A DNA stretch of 64,000 nucleotides from Aquimarina atlantica (GTDB lineage: Bacteria; Bacteroidota; Bacteroidia; Flavobacteriales; Flavobacteriaceae): positions 456,298-520,297 of the forward strand of contig NZ_AQRA01000004.1 in assembly GCF_000626715.1 (NCBI RefSeq), written 5' to 3'. Under the pieces are notes generated by a model. It did not search any database, was not told where the DNA came from, and saw only the letters and a list, made by a program, of their open reading frames with translations. The position numbers and the translations under genes are program-made. Below are positions 16,988-26,475 of this stretch, piece after piece (within the stretch, counting starts at the first letter, position 1; the number at the start of each line of letters is the position of its first letter).

Positions 16988-19600
16988 TTATTTTTTAATT
17001 ACTTTTTTGGTGATTACTTCTCCACCAATATTAATTTTGTAGATATAGATTCCACTTTTAAGAGTCGATAAATCTTGTGTAAAATCTCTGCTTCCTGTAT
17101 ATTCTCTTAAAGATTTTGTATGCATTAATTTACCATAGATATCATATACATCAATTTTCACCCACGACACTTCAGGAACTGTTATCTGATATTTTATAAC
17201 ATCATCTACCAATGTTTGAAATGCAACAGAAGACATATTTGGATTACTCTGAACACAGTCTGAAACAAACTCCCACACAGAGCTACTACCAGGGGTCTCT
17301 CCTTCTGTCCACCATTTGGCTTTGTAGATTTTTTGACTATGGTATACTTTATCTCCACTATTATAAGCAATAGATGTTACCCATTGTGGAGATCCACAAA
17401 AATCTCCACCATTAGAACCACCGCTACAACTAGAAACAAATTCCCATACAGAGCTACTTCCCGGAGTTTCTCCCTTTGTCCACCATTTATTAGTATAGAG
17501 GTTACCGTTATAGCTTACTTTTTGCCCTGCTATCGCATATACTTTATCAGCTTGCCATTCTCCTATTCCATCACAGCTTCCTCCCGCTACTTTTTCTTTC
17601 ACAGTAAACGTAACAGTTGCCTCTGTAGATAGCCCTTCATTATCTGTAGCCGTAATTTTATAGGACACTTCACCAAAAGCAGTAGGAGTCCAGTCTGTAG
17701 TATATAGAGTACCATTTGCAGTTGGAGTAATTTCAATATTGTTTACCATAAATTTCACAGAGCTTACCTGATTGTCATCTGTTACTGTGGCTTTTAACTC
17801 AATTGATGACAATGCTGTTTGCTCTATAACATCTGCATCTTTTGGTGTGATTAGAGTTATTGATGGAGGTGTGTTACCTCCCACTACTTTCTTCTTTACT
17901 GTAAAAACAATTGTCTTTTCTGAAGTTGCATTTTTATTATCTGTAGCAGAAGCAATAAGCGTTACTTCACCAAATGCTGCAGGAGTAAAACTGGCTGTAT
18001 AGTTACTTCCATTTGCTGTGGCGCTAATATTAGTAGTATTATGCTTAAATACAAAAGATTGAATAGTCCCATCTGAATCTGTAGCACTGGCTTTTAGTGT
18101 TATCGGAGACAATTCTGCCAATTCGATAACTTGCCCATTTGTGGGAGCTTCCCACACTACTGTTGGTGAATTGTTTATAGGATCGGTGTTTCCTGCAGCC
18201 TCATTTACTGCTTTAAGAATACTTGAAGGTGAATTATATTCGGTATCTTGGGTAAGTTCCCATATAATCAACCCCTGATGCCCATACTGCTTAGAATATT
18301 TAATTTTTTCTGCAGCTAATTTTGGTGTGTTATAGTATATTTTTTTTCCATTTTCTCCTATGTATCCTCTTAATTTTTTAGGATCCTTAGGGTCATAAGT
18401 TGTAGCTGCATTAGCAAAATCTTTTATGATATCCTTATAAGGAACAAATTTAGCTCCATTTCCTCCATCAGGTTTTTTTTCAGAAAAATCATAACCATAC
18501 ACTGGTAATCCGAAAGCTAGTTTGGCTTTTGGTACATTAAATCCTCCTGCATGATTCCAGGCTGGTGCGGCAAATCCCATCCAATATTCTAATGCATCTT
18601 GTGCAGAATAAATTGGATTATCTGCTGTTTGCCCTTGATAAGTCCCTGGTTCTACTTTATAAAGAGAAGAATGAGGTCCTTCTGGAGATTTATCCCATGA
18701 TCCTGTAAAATCATAAGACATAAGACCAATCCAATCCATATAGTCTGCCATACCATCATCATAGTTATTTCCGTACCATGAAGTTCCAAAAACAGCGGCA
18801 GTAATTAACTTATTAGGTATTTTGGCTCTTAATTTCTGGCTTAATTTTGTTAACCCAATACCTGCGGGGTGAGGACCTTTATCAGCATCTCCCCATTTGC
18901 TACCTCTTACTCTTCCTCCCTGATCTGAAGTCCCGCTAATGGCTGGGTCTGCCCACCAACATTCCATATCCAAATCAACACCATCCAGATCATTTTGAGT
19001 AACATAATTAGCAATCAATGTTGCAATTTCATCTAGTTTGCTATCGTTGTTTTGATATTTGGTCATTAACCATAGAAATGCATAATCGGTAGCTCCTCCT
19101 AATGCAACAGATACTTTTACTCCTTTGGCTTTAGCTTTTTGAAGAACTCCCAAATCGTTAAGAACAGAATCTACTTTTCTAGATTGAAACTCATCAAAAG
19201 ATATAGAAGCAAAGTTTGAGCTGTTATAATCGTTATTATTTTGCTTAAACATCAAAAAAGAAATATTAAGATGTGTTACTACCTCTGGATTAAATTTATT
19301 TTTGATATCATAATCAGCAACCCAGGTGGGCAGATATCCTATAATTCGCTGTTTTCCAGAATAATCAGGACCTAGTCCACCATCACCACATGGTCCTATT
19401 AGTTCCCAGGAACCAGCTCCAGGAGCATCATTGGTATAGTATTTACACTTATAATTATTATTATTATAAGAAACTTCTTGCCCCTGTTTATAAGGGACTT
19501 TACTTGCATCCCACTCTGGAGAACAGGCAGGAAAAGTGTATTGTGCATGCATCAATAGCGCACAAAAAAACATAAACAAAAATGTATAAAAATTTTTCAT
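16988..19600 (-). CDS. T9SS-secreted GH18 chitinase with N-terminal CBM5/12
   Basis: The product is 870 residues: signal peptide ending LMHAQ (20); CBM5/12 (about 23-71); GH18 (84-468) with ALGGA at 166-170, catalytic DGVDLDME at 206-213 (acid E213), GLMSYDFTGSW and GLIIWELTQD; two Ig-like domains (478-569, 577-669); two tandem CBM5/12 modules (675-726 and 733-783) that share the segment KWWTxGETPGSSSVWEFVS; and a T9SS sorting domain (about 790-870). The SxGG motif here is LGGA rather than IGGW, so its active-site cleft differs from the 12559 enzyme. It follows the GH19 gene by 91 bases on the same strand. Confidence 0.95.
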   Translation of the reverse strand: MKNFYTFLFMFFCALLMHAQYTFPACSPEWDASKVPYKQGQEVSYNNNNYKCKYYTNDAPGAGSWELIGPCGDGGLGPDYSGKQRIIGYLPTWVADYDIKNKFNPEVVTHLNISFLMFKQNNNDYNSSNFASISFDEFQSRKVDSVLNDLGVLQKAKAKGVKVSVALGGATDYAFLWLMTKYQNNDSKLDEIATLIANYVTQNDLDGVDLDMECWWADPAISGTSDQGGRVRGSKWGDADKGPHPAGIGLTKLSQKLRAKIPNKLITAAVFGTSWYGNNYDDGMADYMDWIGLMSYDFTGSWDKSPEGPHSSLYKVEPGTYQGQTADNPIYSAQDALEYWMGFAAPAWNHAGGFNVPKAKLAFGLPVYGYDFSEKKPDGGNGAKFVPYKDIIKDFANAATTYDPKDPKKLRGYIGENGKKIYYNTPKLAAEKIKYSKQYGHQGLIIWELTQDTEYNSPSSILKAVNEAAGNTDPINNSPTVVWEAPTNGQVIELAELSPITLKASATDSDGTIQSFVFKHNTTNISATANGSNYTASFTPAAFGEVTLIASATDNKNATSEKTIVFTVKKKVVGGNTPPSITLITPKDADVIEQTALSSIELKATVTDDNQVSSVKFMVNNIEITPTANGTLYTTDWTPTAFGEVSYKITATDNEGLSTEATVTFTVKEKVAGGSCDGIGEWQADKVYAIAGQKVSYNGNLYTNKWWTKGETPGSSSVWEFVSSCSGGSNGGDFCGSPQWVTSIAYNSGDKVYHSQKIYKAKWWTEGETPGSSSVWEFVSDCVQSNPNMSSVAFQTLVDDVIKYQITVPEVSWVKIDVYDIYGKLMHTKSLREYTGSRDFTQDLSTLKSGIYIYKINIGGEVITKKVIKK

Positions 19601-19640
19601 GATTAGTGTGATTAATTAATTCGAGTTTTTATATGTATAA

Positions 19641-19675
19641 TCGGGTAGCTAAATCAGTAATAGATAACTACCCGA
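19641..19675 (-). terminator. Hairpin between GH19 and GH18 genes
   Basis: TCGGGTAG (19641-19648) pairs with CTACCCGA (19668-19675) with partial extension into the loop. The T run on the minus strand is weak, so this may be a partial terminator or RNA-processing site within an operon. Confidence 0.5.
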
Positions 19676-19691
19676 AATAGTTCCTTAGCAG

Positions 19692-22367
19692 TTAATTTTT
19701 AAGGATTTTCTCAAAATAAACATCGTCATTTATATATATTTTAAATACATAAAGACCTTTTTTGAGATTTGACAGATCGTGCGTAAATGATTTTAGTGTC
19801 TTTGTATGGACCCCATTAAATGATTGCGTACTTATCAATTTTCCAGAAAGATGATATAAGTTAATCTTTACCCATGATACATTATCTGTTTTTATTCTAA
19901 AGTTTACAATATCCTGAGTTACAGTAGGGAAAACAGAGTACTTATTTGAAGTTATATCAACATTACTTTTACCGCAAGTTCCGGTTTTTGTCCAGGCCAT
20001 TTGCCAATGCGCTCCTGTACCGGGAGCATATGCCCATGCTGCTGCAGAAGAACACCACCCCGGAATATTACATTTAAACTTCTCTCCTTCGTTTTGTACT
20101 TCCTGGTCTTTACTATACGAAGTTCCCGCAACATATTGTGGCAGTCCTTCACAATTTCCATTTCCTCCACCACTAGTTACCGTAACTGTTATTGCAGCAG
20201 AGGTTGAAGACGCTCCTTTATTGTCTGTCGCCTTTGCGGTTAATGAGTAATTTCCTACTATAACGTTTTCGAATGTAAAACTAAAAGGGCTAGCGCTACT
20301 TTCTCCTATTTTACTGTTATTATTAAAAAATTCTACCTTCGCAATCGTGCCGTCGCTATCTGATGCATTTACTGTGATAGGAATCGAGGTTCCTACTTCA
20401 AAAGAAGTATTATCTCCCGGAGAAGTTATACTAACAGTAGGAGCGTTATTATTTCCTCCTGTTGTTTTTTCTTTTACAGTAAAAGAAATTGCTTTTTCTG
20501 ACGTATTATTTTGATCATCTGTAGCAGATGCTATAATCGTAATTTCTCCGAATGCAATTGGTGTAAAGCTAGCAGTATAGATATTTCCTGAAGCGGTAGG
20601 AGTAATATTAGTACTATTATACTTAAAGATAAAAGATTGAATAGTTCCATCGGTATCAGTAGCACTGGCTTTTAGGGTAATTGGAGCAAGCTCTTTTTGT
20701 TCTACAACCTGCCCACTACCTGGCGATTCCCAAGTTATTACGGGGTTACTCCCATTAGAAACACCGCATTCTTTTACAAATTCCCATACAGTATCGCTTC
20801 CTGGGACATTACTACTATCTGCATACCATTTGTTTCTATAGACTTTATTATTGTATTTTACATAGTTATTCTTGTCCTTATAAATTCTTGAAGCATTCCA
20901 TTCGGGCACTTCCTGGCAATCAAGATTTACTCCATCCCAAATAATAACTTTAATTTCTGATGTTGCCGTTATACCATTTTCGAATACCGCATTAGCGCTT
21001 AAAACATGGCTTGTATAACTAGATGGTGTCCAACTGAAGGTTACTCCATCAAAAGTTTGATTTCCTACAGTTGTAGTAACACTTACTAATTTTGTGTTTT
21101 TTTCGTCTATAGATAAACTTACCGAAATTGGAGAAAATGTAGATTGCTCAAACATTTGATTATTCTTGGGGCTGGTAAATGTTACTTGAGGTTTTTGCGC
21201 ACAGGGTTCTGCGGTTAAATCAGCAGAGTCTCCTCCATACTTAGACATATCTTTACATCCACAATCAGAAAGATCATGAACTCCATCCATATCTGTCCCT
21301 ATTTGATAGATGTCTGTAAATCTTTCATAGTACCCTATTCTATCTAACACCTGAGGCTTTTCTGTACCTTGTCCACATTCTACGCCTCCATTAATAATAT
21401 TTACAGTCATCCCTAATCCCGGAATTCTATTTTTGGTTTTGTCTAGCTCATTAGGAGTCCATTTGTTCACCATTACATCATGAGCAGATGGTTTGGGGTA
21501 TTGAGGTGTCATCCAAAACCAAATGGCAGTCTGAAAAGCCAAAGCAGCATCTTCTATTACTTTTTCTGGATGATTCAAAAGTATTTGTTTGTCTCCAAAT
21601 ATAAATTCACTTGCAGGGCCGTAATTATAATTATATGATAACTGTATGGGGCCTCTGCCCTTGTATGATTTTCCTGGAGTTGGAGGATAGTTTGTATCGG
21701 GAGAAGCATAAGAAGCATTCGTAGGCTCTTCACGAAAGTGTAACCCCCATGAAAATTGTCCTCCGGGAGCGGTTGACCACCCCCCTGTAGTCTCGTGAGA
21801 GATATTAGCAAAAAAAGCTGTGATTTCTCTTTTTCTGGTTTCAAGGCTTCCTTCTCCCAAAAAAGATCCATAATCTACTTTTTGAGTAACAATTTCTTTA
21901 TCAGCATTTCTTGGTGCATCAAAATCTACATCGGTTCGAATCACTTTTGATACTCCTGTAGTCTTATCTACACGTGTAATTCTATACGCATTCGTACCGC
22001 ACCTTCTTTCAAAGGTCACTTCGATTTTACTCATTCTATTAATAGCCTCGATAAAAGATTCGAAAGTATAAAAATCATCTTTTGGATCTAATACCCAAAC
22101 ACCACCTCCGGTGTCTTTGGCACCAAAACGATACGGGAACAAGGTGTTCCATAAATCTTTATTTATCAAATCATTAACCTGATACAATGGATTTATGGTC
22201 AAAGATTTATCTAAAGAAGAAGAATCAGTTATTCTTGATACCCCGGGATATATATCATCATTAGAAAATGTTAGGTTGATAGTTAAGAGTAATACGGTAA
22301 AAATCATTAACCATGATTTCCTGCCTAAAACCCTTTGGTTTTTTGGAGTGGTGAGTTTGTGTGTCAT
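19692..22367 (-). CDS. T9SS-secreted GH19 chitinase with two CBM5/12 modules
   Basis: The product is 891 residues: an N-terminal signal (hydrophobic about 18-35); GH19 (about 60-355) with FFANISHETTGGW (catalytic acid E192), GLHFREE (catalytic base E214; the 22-residue spacing equals that of barley chitinase E67/E89), KGRGPIQLSYNYNYG and MTVNIINGG; an Ig-like domain (392-478); CBM5/12 (483-534); two more Ig-like domains (541-632, 641-731); CBM5/12 (738-798); and a T9SS domain (808-891). GH19 inverts at the anomeric carbon while GH18 retains, so the pair broadens attack on chitin. GH19 is less usual than GH18 in Bacteroidota and is more typical of plants and actinomycetes, hinting at old transfer. 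Confidence 0.95.
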   Translation of the reverse strand: MTHKLTTPKNQRVLGRKSWLMIFTVLLLTINLTFSNDDIYPGVSRITDSSSLDKSLTINPLYQVNDLINKDLWNTLFPYRFGAKDTGGGVWVLDPKDDFYTFESFIEAINRMSKIEVTFERRCGTNAYRITRVDKTTGVSKVIRTDVDFDAPRNADKEIVTQKVDYGSFLGEGSLETRKREITAFFANISHETTGGWSTAPGGQFSWGLHFREEPTNASYASPDTNYPPTPGKSYKGRGPIQLSYNYNYGPASEFIFGDKQILLNHPEKVIEDAALAFQTAIWFWMTPQYPKPSAHDVMVNKWTPNELDKTKNRIPGLGMTVNIINGGVECGQGTEKPQVLDRIGYYERFTDIYQIGTDMDGVHDLSDCGCKDMSKYGGDSADLTAEPCAQKPQVTFTSPKNNQMFEQSTFSPISVSLSIDEKNTKLVSVTTTVGNQTFDGVTFSWTPSSYTSHVLSANAVFENGITATSEIKVIIWDGVNLDCQEVPEWNASRIYKDKNNYVKYNNKVYRNKWYADSSNVPGSDTVWEFVKECGVSNGSNPVITWESPGSGQVVEQKELAPITLKASATDTDGTIQSFIFKYNSTNITPTASGNIYTASFTPIAFGEITIIASATDDQNNTSEKAISFTVKEKTTGGNNNAPTVSITSPGDNTSFEVGTSIPITVNASDSDGTIAKVEFFNNNSKIGESSASPFSFTFENVIVGNYSLTAKATDNKGASSTSAAITVTVTSGGGNGNCEGLPQYVAGTSYSKDQEVQNEGEKFKCNIPGWCSSAAAWAYAPGTGAHWQMAWTKTGTCGKSNVDITSNKYSVFPTVTQDIVNFRIKTDNVSWVKINLYHLSGKLISTQSFNGVHTKTLKSFTHDLSNLKKGLYVFKIYINDDVYFEKILKN

Positions 22368-22593
22368 TGTTAAAACAATTTTGTGTTAAGCTGTTGGTTT
22401 TCTTCAAGTTATTAAAACCCTGATCTCAAAATACCACTTTTACGTCCTCTTGGAGAAATAAATTATACGAGCGACACTTTTTAACACACAAAAGCCATCA
22501 GATTGGCAATAAGTGAAATTTTAGATTTATCTTAATTATGCAATTTTATAATTGTGAGTTATTGAAGAAAAAAGATCAATTAATTAGGAGATA

Positions 22594-24843
22594 TTAAGAC
22601 TTAACAGACCTATTTTTTGAAATAACAATTTGGATCTGCTGCAATAGTGTTGCGGGTTCGAAAGGTTTATTTATCACTTTAGTAATACCAGCTTCTACGA
22701 AATTTTCTTTGTTTTCAGATTCAGAAATAGCTGTTAACGCAATTATTGGAGTTTTCTCATCTGATTTACGTATTCGTTTCGTTGTTTCAAATCCATCAAT
22801 CCCTTCCATCATTATATCCATAAAAATAAGGTCATATCCATTTTTCTCTGTCATTTTTAATGCTTCATAACCGTCTGATGCAATTTCACATTGATAACCA
22901 AAATTAGTTATGATTTTTCGTGTAATTAATTGATTAATTTTATTATCCTCGACAACCAAAATTTTTACATCTTTCTTTTTTTTATCATCGAATTCTGCTT
23001 GCTCTACTTTCTCTTCCAGGTATTCGAAAGGTATTTGAAAACTAAAAGCAGTACCCTCCTTTTCGTTTGATACAACATCTAGCTTACTATTGCATTGAAG
23101 AAGTAGTTTGTTAGCTATGATCAGTTCGAGAGTAGTTAGGTTATTTTCATCTGACAAGGAAGTAAAAATCGCAGATTCGTTTTCTATAAAGGCTTTATTT
23201 AATTCTTCTTGTTTTTTCTTAGTGAAATATAATGCTTTACTCTTTATTGAAAACAAGATAGTACTTGTATTTTCTCCTGAAAAAAGATGTTGTACAGAAA
23301 ACTCTATAACGCCCCCATTTATATACCTAGAAGTATTTGAAAGGATACTAATAATTATTCTTGATAAGTGATCAGGATCGCCCAAAAGTTTTTTAGGTAA
23401 TTTATCATCTAATAGAAACTTAAAATCATTATTGTTTTCTCCTATTATAAAAAAATTAAGAGAGTCTTTAATTGTATTTGCTAGTTGAATAGGGTCAAAA
23501 GGGTGCTTTTTTAAAGAAATTTTATAAGCATCGTCCGATCTGTTTAATTCTATAATATCATTAATAAACCGTAATAAATATTTCCCCGAAAACTGTAATA
23601 TATTTAACTGCTCTTTTCGTTGGTCTTCGTTCGACTCTTTACTTTCTAATAAATGTGCAATGCCATTTATTGCATGAAGAGGAGTTCTTAATTCATGAGT
23701 AATATTATTTATAAACAATGTTTTCTGTTTATATGCTTCTTCTACCTTATTTTTTGCCTCTAATAATTCTTCATTTTTCTGTTGTAAGAGTATGTTATTT
23801 TCTGTTTTTAGTCTAGAATTTTTATATTGAAGTAAAATCAAAAGAACCAGAATAACTATAATTACAATTCCTGATATTAAAAGATATTCATTAAGTTTTA
23901 ATTGAGTTTGTTGGTATTTATTCTCTGCCAGAATCCTTTCATTATCTTTTTGTTTTAGTTGAAGCTCTTTGTATCCCTTTATATCCTGAGCGTACTTTTC
24001 GAGAAAGATATTATTCTGTTTTGCTTGTTCTTGAATATATTCTTTATAATAGTCATTAGCGAGTTTATGCTCTTTTTTTCGATCATATATCTCTGCAATC
24101 CCAGTAAGATAGAGTGTATGGTTTGCAAAATTAGTTGTTTTTGCAGAGTCTATTTCTTGCTTAGCAATCTTTTCACCTTTTCTAAAATAACTAAGTGCTT
24201 CATCATACCTATTTGTTTTCACACATGCTGTACCAATTCGATAATATAGATATATCAATCTAACATCTTTATGATATTTTTTTGCAAGTTCTATGGCTTT
24301 TTGAGAAACCTCATAACAATTTTTCCAGTCTGCATTTCGATAATAAATAGACGTTAGATTTACCAGCATATCTATACTTTGCTCTTCATACTTATAAGTT
24401 TCGGCTCCCTCTATCGCTTTTTTCAAGAAAAAAATCGCTTTATCATTATCTTTTGATATTATTTTATGATACAACCCCCAAAGGTTATTTATATAAATTT
24501 CGCCATATTCATCCTGCACTTGCTTTTGTAAAATAGTAGCTTTTTCGAGATAAGTTTCAAACCCTTCTAAATCCTGAACGGATATATATAATCCACTACG
24601 TAGTCTATAGATTCGGGCAATATGTCTTTTATCACCACTGTCTAATGCTAATTTTTCGGTTTCATCAATTATTGTAAGAGCCTTACTTATATAACTATAA
24701 TCTATCCAATGCTCTATAGAGTCTAAATTTTGTTCTAAAATATTCTCCTCCTGTAGAGAAGAGAAATTATAAATCTCTTTAGCATGAGTATATAAAATTG
24801 ATAATAAAATCAGAACTATTAGGGTGTGTACATTTCTTTTCAT
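22594..24843 (-). CDS. TPR hybrid histidine kinase with degenerate ATPase domain
   Basis: The product is 749 residues from the ATG at 24843; an upstream in-frame ATG at 24879 adds 12 polar residues before the signal and is less likely. Layout: signal (MKRNVHTLIVLILLS), TPR-like repeats outside the cytoplasm (about 45-300), one membrane segment (321-339), coiled coil, HisKA with H383 (NNITHELRTPLHAI), a HATPase-like region (about 455-605), and a receiver domain (626-740) with D676 (FMDIMMEG). In the ATPase region an N-box Asn remains (ILSN), but the DxGxG and GxGLGL boxes are not visible; in their places are SIKSKALYF and ENNLTTLELII. It lies beside the GH19 gene, same strand. It probably senses chitin status or relays phosphate, which is inference. 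Confidence 0.85.
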   Translation of the reverse strand: MKRNVHTLIVLILLSILYTHAKEIYNFSSLQEENILEQNLDSIEHWIDYSYISKALTIIDETEKLALDSGDKRHIARIYRLRSGLYISVQDLEGFETYLEKATILQKQVQDEYGEIYINNLWGLYHKIISKDNDKAIFFLKKAIEGAETYKYEEQSIDMLVNLTSIYYRNADWKNCYEVSQKAIELAKKYHKDVRLIYLYYRIGTACVKTNRYDEALSYFRKGEKIAKQEIDSAKTTNFANHTLYLTGIAEIYDRKKEHKLANDYYKEYIQEQAKQNNIFLEKYAQDIKGYKELQLKQKDNERILAENKYQQTQLKLNEYLLISGIVIIVILVLLILLQYKNSRLKTENNILLQQKNEELLEAKNKVEEAYKQKTLFINNITHELRTPLHAINGIAHLLESKESNEDQRKEQLNILQFSGKYLLRFINDIIELNRSDDAYKISLKKHPFDPIQLANTIKDSLNFFIIGENNNDFKFLLDDKLPKKLLGDPDHLSRIIISILSNTSRYINGGVIEFSVQHLFSGENTSTILFSIKSKALYFTKKKQEELNKAFIENESAIFTSLSDENNLTTLELIIANKLLLQCNSKLDVVSNEKEGTAFSFQIPFEYLEEKVEQAEFDDKKKKDVKILVVEDNKINQLITRKIITNFGYQCEIASDGYEALKMTEKNGYDLIFMDIMMEGIDGFETTKRIRKSDEKTPIIALTAISESENKENFVEAGITKVINKPFEPATLLQQIQIVISKNRSVKS

Positions 24844-25127
24844 AAAACATCTTGTTTTATCTTTTAGCTTAGAGCACAACTTTATTGTAAAGAATTTAAA
24901 ATCAATTTACATATCATTAGATCCTATTAAAAAAATTACATTGTCCTCGATAATTGTAATCACGAATAACAAATCTCAAGCATTTTATCAGGTAGATATA
25001 AAACAAGATGGGGTAATTATTTGCATTACAGCTTGTATTGAGTTTAATTCTAAACAAAAATAAAATTTATTTTCCAAAATTTTAACACAATAAATCTTTT
25101 TAGGCAAAATATTTTATAGAGATAAGG

Positions 25128-25176
25128 TACTACATGAAGTATTTTTAAGTACTAATTGTCTTTACTTCTTGTAGTA
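25128..25176. repeat. Inverted repeat, 14-base arms
   Basis: TACTACATGAAGTA (25128-25141) and TACTTCTTGTAGTA (25163-25176) are reverse complements with one mismatch, 21 bases apart, just outside the MITE-like element. Confidence 0.5.
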
Positions 25177-25213
25177 TACTTTAATAATACCCCTTGTAAT
25201 TGTTTTTATTATA

Positions 25214-25375
25214 GAAGTGGTTTAAACTTTTTTGATTTAAGTGAAAAATAGTGGTTTTGTGTTCAGATGAAGTATTTTTTTAGTTGCATAGCAGAGCTAC
25301 GGAAGTCAAAAATTATGAAATATGAACGTAAAAAGACATTTTTTTTAGCAATTTGAAAAAAGTTTAAACCACTTC
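25214..25375. mobile_element. MITE-like element, copy 1 (162 bp)
   Basis: GAAGTGGTTTAAACTTTTTT (25214-25233) and its exact 20-bp reverse complement (25356-25375) bound a non-coding core. The core contains GCATAGCAGAGCTACGG (25286-25302), which matches 16 of 17 bases, in opposite orientation, of the core of the element at 59093-59259. No coding capacity. It ends 6 bases from the stop codon of the minus-strand NagX-like gene, so the right arm may double as that operon's terminator. Confidence 0.6.
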
Positions 25376-25380
25376 ATTAT

Positions 25381-26475
25381 CTAAACTTTAATAAATATCT
25401 TTTTTTTGTATAAAAAATATGCCAAAAGAGTATAGAAACCAACAACAACCAATGCATAAAAAAAAGAAGATAATAGTTTATCAATCGATGGGTACACAAA
25501 AAATGTTTCAAAAAGAAATTGATGCACCGAAGTTTGAGAATTGATTTTAATTAAATAAAAAGATTTAGCAAATATCATAGAAGAAAAATAGATAATAATT
25601 GCATTGGCTCCTACATATTTCACAAGGTTACCAAAATCATACTTTTTATAATCCATAAAATAATGAAATAGCACTAAAAACAGAGTTGCATAGCCCGATG
25701 TGACTAGTACAAAACTACTACTCCACAACACTTTATTGATCGGGAAAAAGATACTCCATAAATACCCTATGATCATAAAGCTCCCTCCCATTATAGCTAA
25801 CAAAATAAGTTTTCGTTTTGCTGTACTTGTCAAAATTTCTCCAACAAAAATACCGGTAATTGTTGTCACTATAGCTGGTAATGTACTAAGAATACCTTCT
25901 GGATCATAATCTGGTTTCCAAATATGGTCTTTAAGTAATACATAATCCAGGTAATTAGCCCAGTTATTCGATCCTCTTTCTAGTATAGGAGACGCTCCAT
26001 TGGGCAGTGGGATATATGTCAACCATATCCAATACCCAACAAGAATAGTAACAGCAATAAAAATCAACTGTTTTCGATTACAATTCAAATATAGAATAGA
26101 TGCTATGCAAAATATAATTCCTATTCGCTGCAGTACCCCAGGCAGACGTACAGATTCTGTTTCGACAAAAGGAAAATAAGGTAAAAATACATTAATAAAT
26201 AGCCCCAGTGCAATCAATTTAAGACTACGTATAAAGATTTTTTTATACATAGTCCTATCTGCTTTTTTATATTTGTAAACAAACGATATTGATATTCCTA
26301 CGATAAACAAAAAGAAAGGAAATACAAAATCTGCCAAAGTAAGACCATTCCATTCTGCATGTAACAATGGTTTATACACATAAGACCAATCTCCTGGTGT
26401 ATTTACGAGGATCATAAGCATGATAGTAAGTCCTCTTAAAAAATCAACAGATTGTACTCTTTGTTTTTTTATCAT
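25381..26475 (-). CDS. nagX: NagX-like membrane protein (COG4299/HGSNAT family)
   Basis: The product is 364 residues with about ten hydrophobic segments. The family start is clear: SVDFLRGLTIMLMILVNTPGD, HAEWNGLTLADFVFPFFLFIVGISIS, and PGVLQRIGI. These match the heparan-alpha-glucosaminide acetyltransferase-like family (COG4299, DUF1624/5009), whose bacterial members (NagX) occur in GlcNAc catabolic regulons. The biochemical role of NagX is not settled: transport aid or acetyl transfer across the membrane. Its ATG overlaps the stop of the upstream symporter gene by 4 bases, so the two are translationally coupled and last in a four-gene operon. Confidence 0.85.
   Translation of the reverse strand: MIKKQRVQSVDFLRGLTIMLMILVNTPGDWSYVYKPLLHAEWNGLTLADFVFPFFLFIVGISISFVYKYKKADRTMYKKIFIRSLKLIALGLFINVFLPYFPFVETESVRLPGVLQRIGIIFCIASILYLNCNRKQLIFIAVTILVGYWIWLTYIPLPNGASPILERGSNNWANYLDYVLLKDHIWKPDYDPEGILSTLPAIVTTITGIFVGEILTSTAKRKLILLAIMGGSFMIIGYLWSIFFPINKVLWSSSFVLVTSGYATLFLVLFHYFMDYKKYDFGNLVKYVGANAIIIYFSSMIFAKSFYLIKINSQTSVHQFLFETFFVYPSIDKLLSSFFYALVVVGFYTLLAYFLYKKKIFIKV

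Larger units (their letters stand above)
10446..20157 (-). repeat. Four near-identical CBM5/12-coding cassettes
   Basis: About 180-base segments at 10446-10629, 11221-11402, 12831-13012 and 19974-20157 encode the same module (QYVAGTSYSKDQEVQNEGEK ... TGAHW) and are almost identical in DNA. They lie in the LPMO-GH18, GH18 and GH19 genes. Silent-site identity this high between otherwise different genes suggests recent copying or gene conversion. Confidence 0.85.
24844..25380. other. Intergenic region with MITE-like element
   Basis: This 537-base gap upstream of the hybrid kinase carries its promoter, the 14-base inverted repeat at 25128-25176 and the MITE-like element at 25214-25375. A short plus-strand frame at 24824-25063 overlaps the kinase start and has no recognisable content. 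Confidence 0.6.

Noticed and set aside
24824..25063. 79-residue plus-strand frame upstream of the hybrid kinase
   Set aside because: Overlaps the kinase start on the other strand, has no family features and is not conserved-looking.
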